Origin: Panulirus ornatus
Lineage: Eukaryota; Arthropoda; Malacostraca; Decapoda; Palinuridae
NCBI RefSeq assembly: GCF_036320965.1
Contig: NC_092234.1
Location: 41,322,032 to 41,386,031 of the forward strand
Direction: 5' to 3'
Length of the DNA: 64,000 nt
Shown here: piece by piece, positions 48,403 to 60,272 of the stretch
Numbering within the stretch: the first letter of the stretch is position 1
How the letters are laid out: every line of letters begins with the position of its first letter
The notes under the pieces: generated by a model
The model's database searches: none
Told to the model about the DNA's origin: nothing
The model's input: only the letters and a program-made list of their open reading frames with translations
Made by a program: the position numbers and the translations under genes

Positions 48403-49800
48403 CTGCAGAAAGTCAATACATCTTTCTTACTCTTCATCATATCTATTTCTTTTCAAGATATTTTTGTTAAGAGTATCTAAAGAACATAACAACAAAATTT
48501 CTGAAATTCATCGTACAAGAACAATTCAATATATTTTGCAACCATTTATACTTCTCAAATATATATTGAAATAGAAGCTGTTAAAGATGGCATACCCCAA
48601 CTTTATAAAGTTTTAAAAGTAAGCAATATATATCATCAATCCAAAGTTTACCTGTGCCATAGCTCTTAACCTAAAGAACATGTATGAAATATTATTGATA
48701 TCCCAACAGAAAGTATACAAGAGATACACACAAGAAATGACATCCTATCACAATCAATACAAAAGACCATCTATGGCTATTCTGTTTCTCTGAAAAGCAT
48801 GAGGTATATGAATCTAATTTTGACTATCAAAGAAATAACCAATCTTCAAGCCAATACACAATATTATGCACAGAGTCCCAGTCATATTCATATATTTTTT
48901 TTACTCTTTCAGTAAATTGAATTTTCAAGTGAACATTTGTCATTATCATAGCTTGCTAAAGAGAACTGATCATTTTTTTCTATATTCTTTATTGATAACA
49001 TCATGTCAAACCACAACCATGAACATTCAAATATGAAAATATTAAATAAAATTCTAAATATTTAACATAAGCAAATGAATGGTCCATCATAGTGTGTTAC
49101 AATCATATTACCTTGATGTCTTTTCTATTTCTCAGTGTTCTTCCCCTCTAAATCTGCACAAGTTACTATGCTTTGTCACAAATGAAAAATTACCCTTTCT
49201 CAAAAATTCCAAACATCTTAACGTAAAACCAACTGATTTATGAATAGAAGATATAGCGCAAAAAAAAAAAATCCCAGAAAAGAGAAGACAATGAAGATAC
49301 AACTGCAGACATACTTAAGAGCTACAGAGATGTAAAGTACACTTGATTCAAGGAGCCTCAAAGCCCTGAAAGAAGCTCCAGTCATCAACTGATATCCATA
49401 ATGAACAGCTCCTATCCTTGCTTAGCCAGTTTATTTTCTGTACCAACAAAAAAATCACAAGATGCACACACATATACACATCCAGTTTTCTGAGGGGTAT
49501 ATAGAAAAAGGCACCAAAATGCATATCAAGGAAACCACCCATACACCCCCATAAACCTACTTCACATATCTGCATATTCTATAACTAGTTCTGTTTCTCT
49601 ACTTTACCTTCCCAATCCAACTCCTTCTTTTCTCTTCCCCTTACTACCCAACTGATAAGAATAAATATCCCTCTGGCTCAGTTTTCTAGAGCCACCATAT
49701 CTCACTTTCATGTGGTAATTTTGGGTATTTCCAAGTATCTCCATTAGATCATCATTGAAAACATCACATGCATCAACAGACACCTTTCACTTGCTCTTAA
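48403..49800. other. Unassigned region upstream of the Ig cassettes
   Basis: AT-rich DNA without recognisable exons, RNA genes or known repeats. On the minus strand it would be intron upstream of the first visible cassette. I looked for the Tyr-x-Cys and GD.P signatures on the minus strand and found none. Confidence 0.5.
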
Positions 49801-50480
49801 TAAGCAAGTGAACTCATGCACAGGATTCTGTATAAGAAGGATTTGGGAGTCAACACTGTCCCTAACCTCTCTCCAGAATCCCACCTTAGGAGAATGGTTA
49901 GAGATTAACTATATGCCGGGAAATATTAGAATAGCTTTCAAGTATATGAATAAGGAAAAATCTAGCACACTGTTCATATTCTACATATACTCAAAAGTTG
50001 AAAGTGCTTCTCAAGGTTCGGTCACCATACCTAAAGAAAAACGAGCAAACAGGGAAGGTCAAGAGGAAGGCAACAAAGATGGTACCAGAATTAACAGTAC
50101 TGAGTAACAGGGAAAGGCTAGATGCTTTAAATTTTCCCACATTGGAAGAGAAAAGAGAGAGGGGTGACTATCACAACCTTTAAGTATTTTAAACAGATTG
50201 ATAATGCAGACAGTGAACAGTTCTTTGGGAATATTTAAAACAGACTGATAATGCAAATAGTGAACAGTTCTTTAAGAGATGTGAAGATCTGATAATGCAA
50301 ACAGTGAACAGTTCTTTTAAAAGTAGAGATCAAGCAACCAAAGGACATAACATAAAATTAAGAGAAAAACTGATAAAAACCTGTAAAGAAGTACTTGTAC
50401 AGTATAAGAGTTGTCAGTAAATTGAAAAGGCTGACTACAGACTGTTAATGCAGACAGCATTTATAAATCTAAGAAATGGT
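49801..50480 (+). pseudogene. Decayed CR1-like LINE 3' fragment
   Basis: Matches the post-RT region of the 2.4-7.7 kb CR1-like copies: LRRMVRD, GNIRIAFKYMNKEK, then MVPELTVLSNRERLDALNFP and TLEEKRERGDY. A 50-bp stretch around AATAGTGAACAGTTCTTT is present three times in tandem near 50210-50320. No intact frame. Confidence 0.75.
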
Positions 50481-50519
50481 ATGAGAGCTGATTGTTAATG
50501 ATGAGGGCCTACAAACAGA

Positions 50520-51010
50520 GAAAATTCCTCCTTGTACAGTACAAATTTTTCTCAACCTTTATAGCCAGCCAGCAGGTACCAGTCAAGGGCAAACACAGCT
50601 TGCAGGGCATACTACATAACCAATACAAACATACTATTCCCTAGGCCTGCTGCTTTTGCATACATCCAATACAACAAAAGACCCAATCTTCACTTCACTT
50701 ATCCAACTAATGAGATGAAGACACCTTCAAACATCAATGTGGTTCAGAGGCTGACATCTTTTTGCATATAGATGGGATCTAAGATACTATAATACAATCT
50801 CATCTCTCCACTACAGTGAACTTAAGAGAGTTGACTATCAGTCTCCCAAGAGATATCAAAGCAACCATAGGGAGCTTCAATAATCTCTTCCCACATAACC
50901 TTCCATGTCCTCTCATATGCAGATGACCTCACAATCACATCACAGCACTGTGACACTATCGAAAACACAAAAAACATGAAACACTACATCACACAATTAG
51001 AGCACTTGCT
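50520..51010 (+). pseudogene. Decayed I-like LINE, RT motif C region
   Basis: Contains codons for LSYADDLTITSQHCDTIEN near 50915-50965, the YADD box and flanks of an I-like LINE RT, followed by MKHYITQLEHLLIQKR. Upstream codons are broken. Same A/C-rich family as 1.0-2.4 kb and 13.7 kb. Confidence 0.7.
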
Positions 51011-51027
51011 CATCCAAAAGAGAATGT

Positions 51028-51165
51028 AGGAGAGGGTGAATAGTTGGGGGTGATGGTGGACCAACTGCCACAATCAAGATTCAAACCTATATGGACTTGA
51101 CCAAAGGTGGCCCATGAACGTGTCTCGGTCAGAAAAACCAACCACTTCATGACAGAGGTCCATAG
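51028..51165 (-). mobile_element. Decayed tRNA-derived SINE
   Basis: Diverged relative of the SINE at 45575-45745. On the minus strand it has an A-box-like CATGAAGTGGTTGG, a body with GGGCCACCTTTGGTC matching GGCCACCTAGGGTC, and a B box GGTTTGAATC. The 3' body is lost. Confidence 0.6.
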
Positions 51166-52215
51166 AATCTACAGATGGGGTCACAAGGAAGCTGAATGCC
51201 AGGGTTTTGGGGATGTGGGCAGGTCTGCAGTCTGTCAAGCGTGGGGGGGGCCTGGGAAGTGAGTCAGTTACTATTTGCTGATGACACTGCACTATTCAAG
51301 TGACAAACTGCAGAGATTGGGAGTGTGTGTGAAAGGAGAAGGTTGAGAGTTAATGTATATTTAAGCAAGGTTATTAGCTTTAGCAGGGTGAGGGCAATGT
51401 CAGTTAGAGTGTAAATTTGAGCAGAGATAACTTGGAGGAAGTGAGATTTTTCAGATACCTGAGAGTGGACATGGCAGTGAATGGAACCATGGGAGCTGAA
51501 GTAAGTCACAGGGTGGGTGAGGGATTGAAAGTCCCGGGTACAGTGAGGAACATGTGGGAAGATAGCTCACTGTCTATGGGGGCAAACTTGGGTTAGATTG
51601 ATCATATAGGTGCCCTAATGGTATTGTATGGCTGCAAGGCATGAGCTATAGATGTTAAAGTACAGAAGAGAGTGAATGTATAAGAAGTGAAATGGATGAG
51701 GATGCTAGTTGGTGAGAGGAGGGTTGATGGAAAAAGAAATAATGGGGTAAGAAAAAAGTGTGCTGGTCAGAAGGAGTATGTATGAGTGACATGAAGAGGG
51801 CGTGCTGAAATTCTCTGGACATATGGAGAGGATGTGTGAGGAAAGGTTAACTAAAAGAGAGTATACATGTTGAAAGTGGAGGGAACACAGAAAATGTGAA
51901 AACTAAGAAGGAGGAGGAAGAACAGAGTGGAAGATGCCTTGAATGTCTGGGTCCTGAACATGCAGGAGGGTGTGAATGTTATATCTTAGGGTGATGTGCT
52001 ACTAATGGGATAAATCAGGGCATGTGAAGTGGTCTGAGGAAAACCATAAAAAGGTCTGTGGACATGGCTATGGATTGGAGGCTCTGGTTTCAGTGCATTA
52101 TAAAAGTCAACTAGATAATCAATGTGAAGGAATGAAATCATTCTTTGTCTGTTCCTGATGCTATCTCACTAATAGGGGACATGGTGAATATGTGAAAACA
52201 AACACTCATACACAT
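51166..52215 (+). mobile_element. Old RTE fragment, RT palm to 3' end
   Basis: Degenerate coding from VTRKLNARVLGM through SQLLFADDTALF near 51260-51300, FRYLRVDMAVNGTMGAEV near 51460, and C-terminal remnants, to a 3'UTR whose final hairpin reads GATGCTATCTCACTAATAGG. Multiple frameshifts. Confidence 0.8.
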
Positions 52216-52455
52216 ATATATATTTTTTTCATTTCATACTATTCGCCATTTCCCGCGTTAGCGAGGTAGCGTTAAGAACAGAGGATTGGGCCTTTGAGGG
52301 ACTATCCTTACCTGGCCCCCTTCTCTGTTCCTTCTTTTGGAAAATTAAAAAAAACGTGAAGGGAGGATTTCCAGCCATCCGCTCCCTCCCCTTTTAGTCG
52401 CCTTCTACAACATGCAGGGAATATGTGGGAAGTATTCTTTCTCCCCTATCCCTAG
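52216..52455 (-). mobile_element. Short RTE-end element, copy 4
   Basis: Minus-strand, full-length. The 3' hairpin (ATTTCCCGCGTTAGCGAGGT) lies at the left and the GTATTCTTTCTCCCCTATCC head at the right. The 5' head abuts a truncated plus-strand RTE copy. Confidence 0.88.
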
Positions 52456-54090
<1,635 letters not shown>

Positions 54091-54093
<3 letters not shown>

Positions 54094-54654
54094 GTTCTGT
54101 TATGGGAAATGTAACTCTGGGATATATCAACCTCACTTGTCTTAGGAACATGTTGCATGGAACCCATGTTCTTGGAGCTGTAATTTATTAATGTGCATAT
54201 TTAAGCTGCATTTATACAGTCACTTCTCACAAGGTATGTTCATTAGATATTTGGTTTTGATTTTTGATACCAAATGTTTCTGATCTCAAATATCCTTGAA
54301 GTATGCATTAGAATATTGTTGGGTTTCCCCAATATTTAATTTTTTCAGCATAGTGCTTGTAAATATGCTGTATATTATGTACAGTTGTGAATAGTTATTT
54401 GTACATGTCTTGATAAACTAATAGTAATAAATCAATTTAAAGTCTTACAAACGAGTTTTGTTTAAAATCAATGTAGGGGTCCTATGAATTCAATACAATA
54501 ATACCATACACCCAAACAAATATCAAAGCTAAAATCTATTTTTCTTCATTTTCTTAGTATGTCCTCTCGCTCCTGTTTCCAAATTACCTGGTTTAATCTT
54601 GCTACGATTTCTATTTTTTACATTGGTAACTTCATAGAAATTGCTACCTATTGC
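54091..54654. other. Unique-looking island with a polyadenylation-type signal
   Basis: About 560 bp free of recognised repeats. On the plus strand AATAAA lies at 54426-54431, followed about 25-35 nt later by a T/G-rich stretch (GAGTTTTGTTT). This could be a gene's 3' end or a chance match. No ORF. Confidence 0.35.
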
Positions 54655-54741
54655 CAGGTGAGGATATTCCCTCAAAGGCCCAGTCCTCTGTTCTTAACGC
54701 TACCTCGCTATCGCGGGAAATAGCGAATAGCATGAAAAAAA

Positions 54742-54760
<19 letters not shown>
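54655..54760 (+). mobile_element. Short RTE-end element, copy 6, 5' truncated
   Basis: Only the last 105 bp: GGTGAGGATATTCCCTCAAA, AACGCTACCTCGCTATCGCG and GGAAATAGCGAATAG, then A25 and (TA)n. The 5' truncation and long A-run are what target-primed reverse transcription of a short transcript would leave. Confidence 0.88.
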
Positions 54761-54781
<21 letters not shown>

Positions 54782-54784
54782 TAT

Positions 54785-56008
54785 TTATTATACTTTGTCG
54801 CTGTCTCCTGCGTTTGAAAGGTAGCGCAAGGAAACAGACGAAAGAAGTGGCCCAACCCCCCCCCATACACATGTATATACATACGTCCACACACGCAAAT
54901 ATACATACCTACACAGCTTTCCATGGTTTACCCCAGACGCTTCACATGCCTTGATTCAATCCACTGACAGCACGTCAACCCCGGTATACCACATCGCTCC
55001 AATTCACTCTATTCCTTGCCCTCCTTTCACCCTCCTGCATGTTCAGGCCCCGATCACACAAAATCTTTTTCACTCCATCATTCCACCTCCAATTTGGTCT
55101 ACCTCTTCTCCTCGTTCCCTCCACCTCCGACACATATATCCTCTTGGTCAATCTTTCCTCACTCATTCTCTCCATGTGCCCAAACCACTTCAAAACACCC
55201 TCTTCTGCTCTCTCAACCACGCTCTTTTTATTTCCACACATCTCTCTTACCCTTACGTTACTCACTCGATCAAACCACCTCACACCACACATTGTCCTCA
55301 AACATCTCATTTCCAGCACATCCATCCTCCTGCGCACAACTCTATCCATAGCCCACACCTCGCAACCATACAACATTGTTTGAACCACTATTCCTTCAAA
55401 CATACCCATTTTTGCTTTCCGAAATAATGTTCTCGACTCCCACACATTCTTCAAGGCCCCCAGAATTTTCGCCCCCTCCCCCACCCTATGATCCACTTCC
55501 GCTTCCATGGTTCCATCCGCTGACAGATCCACTCCCAGATATCTAAAACACTTCACTTCCTCCAGTTTTTCTCCATTCAAACTCACCTCCCAATTGACTT
55601 GACCCTCAACCCTACTGTACCTAATAACCTTGCTCTTATTCACATTTACTCTTAACTTTCTTCTTCCACACACTTTACCAATCTCAGTCACCAGCTTCTG
55701 CAGTTTCTCACATGAATCAGCCACCAGCGCTGTATCATCAGCGAACAACAACTGACTCACTTCCCAAGCTCTCTCATCCCCAACAGACTTCATACTTGCC
55801 CCTCTTTCCAAAACTCTTGCATTTACCTCCCTAACAACCCCATCCATAAACAAATTAAACTACCATGGAGACATCACACACCCCTGCCGCAAACCTACAT
55901 TCACTGAGAACCAATCACTTTCCTCTCTTCCTACACGTACACATGCCTTACATCCTCAATAAAAACTTTTCACTGCTTCTAACAACTTTCCTCCCACACC
56001 ATATAAAT
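54785..56008 (-). mobile_element. RTE copy with 5' inversion: 3' segment
   Basis: Minus-strand S-type copy from the 3' tail to RT codons YGVGGKLLEAV. The 292-codon frame 54975-55853 contains LLFADDTALVADS and the natural C-terminus; a base change at 55861 (AACCATGG to TACCATGG) gives a stop just upstream. At 56003-56008 it joins an RTE segment of opposite orientation covering the adjacent upstream part of the element. Confidence 0.92.
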
Positions 56009-56528
56009 GATTTGGTAAACAGAGAAGAGGCAGTGAAAGCTTTGCGGAAGATGAAAGCCGGCAAGGCAGCAGGTTTGGATGGTATTGCAGTGGAATTTAT
56101 TAAAAAAGGGGGTGACTGTATTACTGACTGGTTGGTAAGGTTATTTAATGTATGTATGACTCATGGTGAGGTGCCTGAGGATTGGCGGAATGCGTGCATA
56201 GTGCCATTGTACAAAGGCAAAGGGGATAAGAGTGAGTGCTCAAATTACAGAGGTATAAGTTTGTTGAGTATTCCTGGTAAATTATATGGGAGGGTATTGA
56301 TTAAGAGGGTGAAGGCATGTACAGAGCATCAGATTGGGGAAGAGCAGTGTGGTTTCAGAAGTGGTAGAGGATGTGTGGATCAGGTGTTTGCTTTGAAGAA
56401 TGTATGTGAGAAATACTTAGAAAAGCAAATGGATTTGTATGTAGCATTTATGGATCTGGAGAAGGCATATGATAGAGTTGATAGACATGCTCTGAGGAAG
56501 GTATTAAGAATATATGGTGTGGGAGGAA

Positions 56529-56530
<2 letters not shown>
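56009..56530 (+). mobile_element. RTE copy with 5' inversion: inverted 5' segment
   Basis: Plus-strand RT segment from NDLVNREEAVKALRKMKAG to RIYGVGGK. Its downstream end is nearly the same element position where the minus-strand segment begins: about 20 bp, ATATGGTGTGGGAGGAAAG, occur in both. Both carry GGAGGAAAG where most copies have GGAGGCAAG. This end abuts (TA)n. The arrangement matches a twin-priming product. Confidence 0.88.

Positions 56531-56600
<70 letters not shown>
56531..56600. repeat. (TA)n array
   Basis: 35 TA units adjoining the inverted RTE segment on one side and the tail of a minus-strand short element on the other. Confidence 0.97.
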
Positions 56601-56606
<6 letters not shown>

Positions 56607-56862
56607 GTTTTTTTTTTTTTTTTTTCATACTATCCGCCATTTCCCGCGACAGCGAGGTAGCGTTAAGAACAGAGGACTGGGCCTTTGAGGAAATATCCTC
56701 ACCTGGCCCTCTTCTCTGTTCCTTCTTTTGGAAAATTAAAAAAAAAAAAAAGAAAAAATAAAACGAGAGGGGAGGATTTCCAGCCCCCCGCTCCCTTCCC
56801 TTTTAGTCGCCTTCTACGACACGCAGGGAATACGTGGGGGGTATTCTTTCTCCCCTATCCCC

Positions 56863-56868
<6 letters not shown>
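56601..56868 (-). mobile_element. Short RTE-end element, copy 7
   Basis: Minus-strand, full-length, with a long A-tail (T17 on the plus strand) and an enlarged internal A-rich linker near 56740-56763. The 5' end is ATCCCTGGGGAT followed by AGGGGAG on the minus strand. (TA)n lies on both sides. Confidence 0.9.

Positions 56869-56944
<76 letters not shown>
56869..56944. repeat. (TA)n array
   Basis: About 38 TA units between a short-element 5' end and a 5'-truncated plus-strand RTE. Confidence 0.97.
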
Positions 56945-56947
<3 letters not shown>

Positions 56948-57785
56948 TCTGAAGCGTGGGCTATGGATAGAGTTGTGCGCAGGAGGGTGGATGTTTGAGG
57001 ACAATATGTGGTGTGAGGTGATTTGATCAAGTAAGTAATGTAAGGGTAAGAGAGATGTGTGGAAATAAAAAGAGAGTGGTTGAGAGAGCAGAAGAGGGTG
57101 TTTTGAAATGGTTTGGTCACATGGAGAGAATGAGTGAGGAAAGATTGACCAAGAGGATATATGTGTCAGAGGTGGAGGGAACGAGGAGAAGTGGGAGACC
57201 AAATTGGAGGTGGAAAGATGGAGTGAAAAAGATTTTGAGTGATCGGGGCCTGAACATGCAGGAGGGTGAAAGGCGTGCAAGGAATGGAGTGAATTGGAAT
57301 GATGTGGTATACCGGGGCCGATGTGCTGTCAATGGATTAAACCAGGGCATGTAAAGTGTCTGGGGTAAACCATGGAAAGTTGTGTGGGGCCTGGATGTGG
57401 AAAGGGAGCTGTGGTTTCGGTGCATTATTACATGACAGCTAGAAACTGAGTGTGAACGAATGGGGCCTTTGTTGTCTTTTCCAAGTGCTACCTCGCACAC
57501 ATGAGGGGGGAGGGGGTTGTTATTCCATGTGTGGTGGGGTGGCGATGGGAATAAATAAAGGTAGACAGTATGAATTATGTACAGGTGTATATATGTATAT
57601 GTCTGTGTGTGTATATATATATGTGTACATTGAGATGTATAGGTATGTATATTTGCGTGTGTGGACGTGTATGTATATGCATGTGCATGGGGGTGGGTTG
57701 GGCCATTTCTTTCGTTTGTTTCCTTGCGCTACCTTGCAAACGCGGGAGACAGCGACAAAGCAAAATAAATAAAATAAATAAAATG
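56945..57785 (+). mobile_element. RTE copy, L type, C-terminal fragment
   Basis: Starts at the LYGCEAWAMDRV region in broken frame, with about 16 bp missing at DVLEM-RC (56993). Open 57055-57354 (EMCGNKKRVVERAEEGVLKW to the C-terminus). Long 3'UTR with both hairpins and an AATAAATAAAATAAA tail into which the next RTE copy appears to be inserted. Confidence 0.92.
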
Positions 57786-59728
57786 TATATATACATAAGT
57801 ATACTTATATAAGTAGGAGAGATGGCCAGAGAGCGTTATTGGATTACATGTTAATTGAAAGGCGTGCGAAAGAGAGACTTTTGGATGTTAATGTGCTGAG
57901 AGGTGCAACTGGAGGGATGTCTGATCATTATCTTGTGGAGCCTGAGGTGAAGATTTGTATGGGTTTTCAGAAAAGAAGAGTAAATGTTGGGGTGAAGAGG
58001 GTGGTGAGAGTAAGTGAGCTTGAGAAGGAGACCTGTGTGAGGAAGTACCAGGAGAGACTGAGTACAGAATGGAAAAAGGTGAGAACAGTGGAAGTAAGGG
58101 GAGTGGGGGAGGAATGGGATGTATTTAGGGAATCAGTGATGGATTGCGGAAAAGATGCTTGTGGCACGAGAAGAGTGGGAGGTGGGTTGATTAGAAAGGG
58201 TAGTGAGTGGTGGGATGAAGAAGTAAGAGTATTAGTGAAAGAGAAGAGAGAGGCATTTGGACGATTTTTGCAGGGAAAAAATGCAATTGAGTGGGAGATG
58301 TATAAAAGAAAGAGACAGGAGGTCAAGAGAAAGGTGCAAGAGGTGAAAAAAAGGGCAAATGAGAGTTGGGGTGAGAGAGTATCATTAAATTTTAGGGAGA
58401 ATAAAAAGATGTTCTGGAAGGAGGTAAATAAAGTGCGTAAGACAAGGGAGCAAATGGGAACTTCAGTGAAGGGCGCAAATGGGGAGGTGATAACAAGTAG
58501 TGGTGATGTGAGAAGGAGATGGAGTGAGTATTTTAAAGGTTTGTTGAATGTGTTTGATGATAGAGTGGCAGATATAGGGTGTTTTGGTCGAGGTGGTGTG
58601 CAAAGTGAGAGGGTTAGGGAAAATGATTTGGTAAACAGAGAAGAGGTAGTGAAAGCTTTGCGGAAGATGAAAGCCGGCAAGGCAGCAGGTTTGGATGGTA
58701 TTGCAGTGGAATTTATTAAAAAAGGGGGTGACTGTATTATTGACTGGTTGGTAAGGTTATTTAATGTATGTATGACTCATGGTGAGGTGCCTGAGGATTG
58801 GCGGAATGCGTGCATAGTGCCATTGTACAAAGGCAAAGGGGATAAGAGTGAGTGCTTAAATTACAGAGGTATAAGTTTGTTGAGTATTCCTGGTAAATTA
58901 TATGGGAGGGTATTGATTGAGAGGGTGAAGGCATGTACAGAGCATCAGATTGGGGAAGAGCAGTGTGGTTTCAGAAGTGGTAGAGGATGTGTGGATCAGG
59001 TGTTTGCTTTGAAGAATGTATGTGAGAAATACTTAGAAAAGCAAATGGATTTGTATGTAGCATTTATGGATCTGGAGAAGGCATATGATAGAGTTGATAG
59101 AGATGCTCTGTGGAAGGTATTAAGAATATATGGTGTGGGAGGAAAGTTGTTAGAAGCAGTGAAAAGTTTTTATCGAGGATGTAAGGCATGTGTACGTGTA
59201 GGAAGAGAGGAAAGTGATTGGTTCTCAGTGAATGTAGGTTTGCGGCAGGGGTGTGTGATGTCTCCATGGTTGTTTAATTTGTTTATGGATGGGGTTGTTA
59301 GGGAGGTAAATGCAAGAGTTTTGGAAAGAGGGGCAAGTATGAAGTCTGTTGGGGATGAGAGAGCTTGGGAAGTGAGTCAGTTGTTGTTTGCTGATGATAC
59401 AGCGCTGGTGGCTGATTCATGTGAGAAACTGCAGAAGCTGGTGACTGAGTTTGGAAAAGTGTGTGGAAGAAGAGAGTTAAGAGTAAATGTGAATAAGAGC
59501 AAGGTTATTAGGTACAGTAGGGTTGAGGGTCAAGTCAATTGGGAGGTGAGTTTGAATGGAGAAAAACTGGAGGAAGTGAGGTTTTTTAGATATCTGGGAG
59601 TTGATCTGGCAGCGGATGGAACCATGGAAGCGGAAGTGGATCATAGGGTGGGGGAGGGGGCGAAAATCCTGGGGGCCTTGAAGAATGTGTGGAAGTCGAG
59701 AACATTATCTCGGAAAGCAAAAAAGTAA
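57786..59728 (+). mobile_element. RTE copy lacking endonuclease N-terminus and C-terminal end
   Basis: Starts inside the endonuclease (YTYVSRRDGQRALLDY region, with one stop near 57811) directly in the TA-rich tail of the previous copy. It ends abruptly in SRTLSRKAKK, where sequence switches to an older RTE copy at the homologous strand position about 170 bp downstream in the element. No 3'UTR of its own. Confidence 0.92.
57839..59728 (+). pseudogene. RTE RT ORF, 629 codons, truncated at both ends
   Basis: Open frame from MDYMLIERRAKERLL through the catalytic SDHYLVEPEVK of the endonuclease, basic linker, RT entry block, motif A (MDLEKAYDRVDRDALW), motif B (GLRQGCVMSPWLF), motif C (LLFADDTALVAD) and FRYLGVDL. 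The RT looks uninterrupted. The C-terminal WFGHMERM/RGRPNWRW region is absent because of the fusion at 59728, so the protein would be incomplete. The first Met is internal to the family protein. Confidence 0.9.
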
Positions 59729-60211
59729 GAGAGAGATGTGGTAATCAGAAGAGCATCATTGAGAAAGTTAAAAATGGTGTGTTGAAATGGTTTGGGTGTA
59801 TGGGGAGAATGAGTGAGAAGAGGTTGGCAAAGAGAATATATGAGTGAGTCAGAAGTGGAGAGTACAAGGAGAAGGGGGAGACAAATTAATATGGTCAAAT
59901 GAAGTGAATAAGGTTTTGAGTGCTTGGGGCCTGAACATGCTGGAGGTTGAAGGCCATACACAGGATAAACTGATTTGAGTGATTTAGTATACAGGGGGTG
60001 ATGTACCATCACTGGAGAGAACCAGGGCATATTAAGCTGCTGAGGAAAAGGTCTGCAGGGCCTGGTTGTGAATAGGGGGCTATGGTTGTGTTGCATTATC
60101 CATGACGTCTAGAGAATTGACATAAGTGAATGAGGCCCTTTCTTCATTTGTTCCTGGTACTGCTTCATTATCATGGAAAATGTTGAACATGTATGAAAGA
60201 AAGGAAAAAGA

Positions 60212-60213
<2 letters not shown>
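59729..60213 (+). mobile_element. Old RTE 3' fragment
   Basis: Diverged C-terminal codons (VREMW-like, MVCWNGLGVWGE-like shifted frames) and 3'UTR with a degenerate end hairpin (TGGTACTGCTTCATTATCATGG). It closely resembles the old fragment at 45770-46222 in its start (GTAAGAGAGAGATGTGG). Confidence 0.8.

Positions 60214-60269
<56 letters not shown>
60214..60269. repeat. (TA)n array
   Basis: About 28 TA units between the old plus-strand fragment and the 3' tail of a minus-strand RTE. Confidence 0.97.

Positions 60270-60272
<3 letters not shown>

Noticed and set aside
48403..49800. Additional Ig cassettes upstream
   Set aside because: Scanning the minus strand for Tyr-x-Cys, GD.P and WYKD signatures gave no further copy.
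55865..56602. 245-codon plus-strand ORF joining METSHTP to RT and a poly-(IY) tail
   Set aside because: It spans the twin-priming inversion junction and reads into (TA)n. It contains antisense RTE, sense RTE and microsatellite, so it is not a gene.
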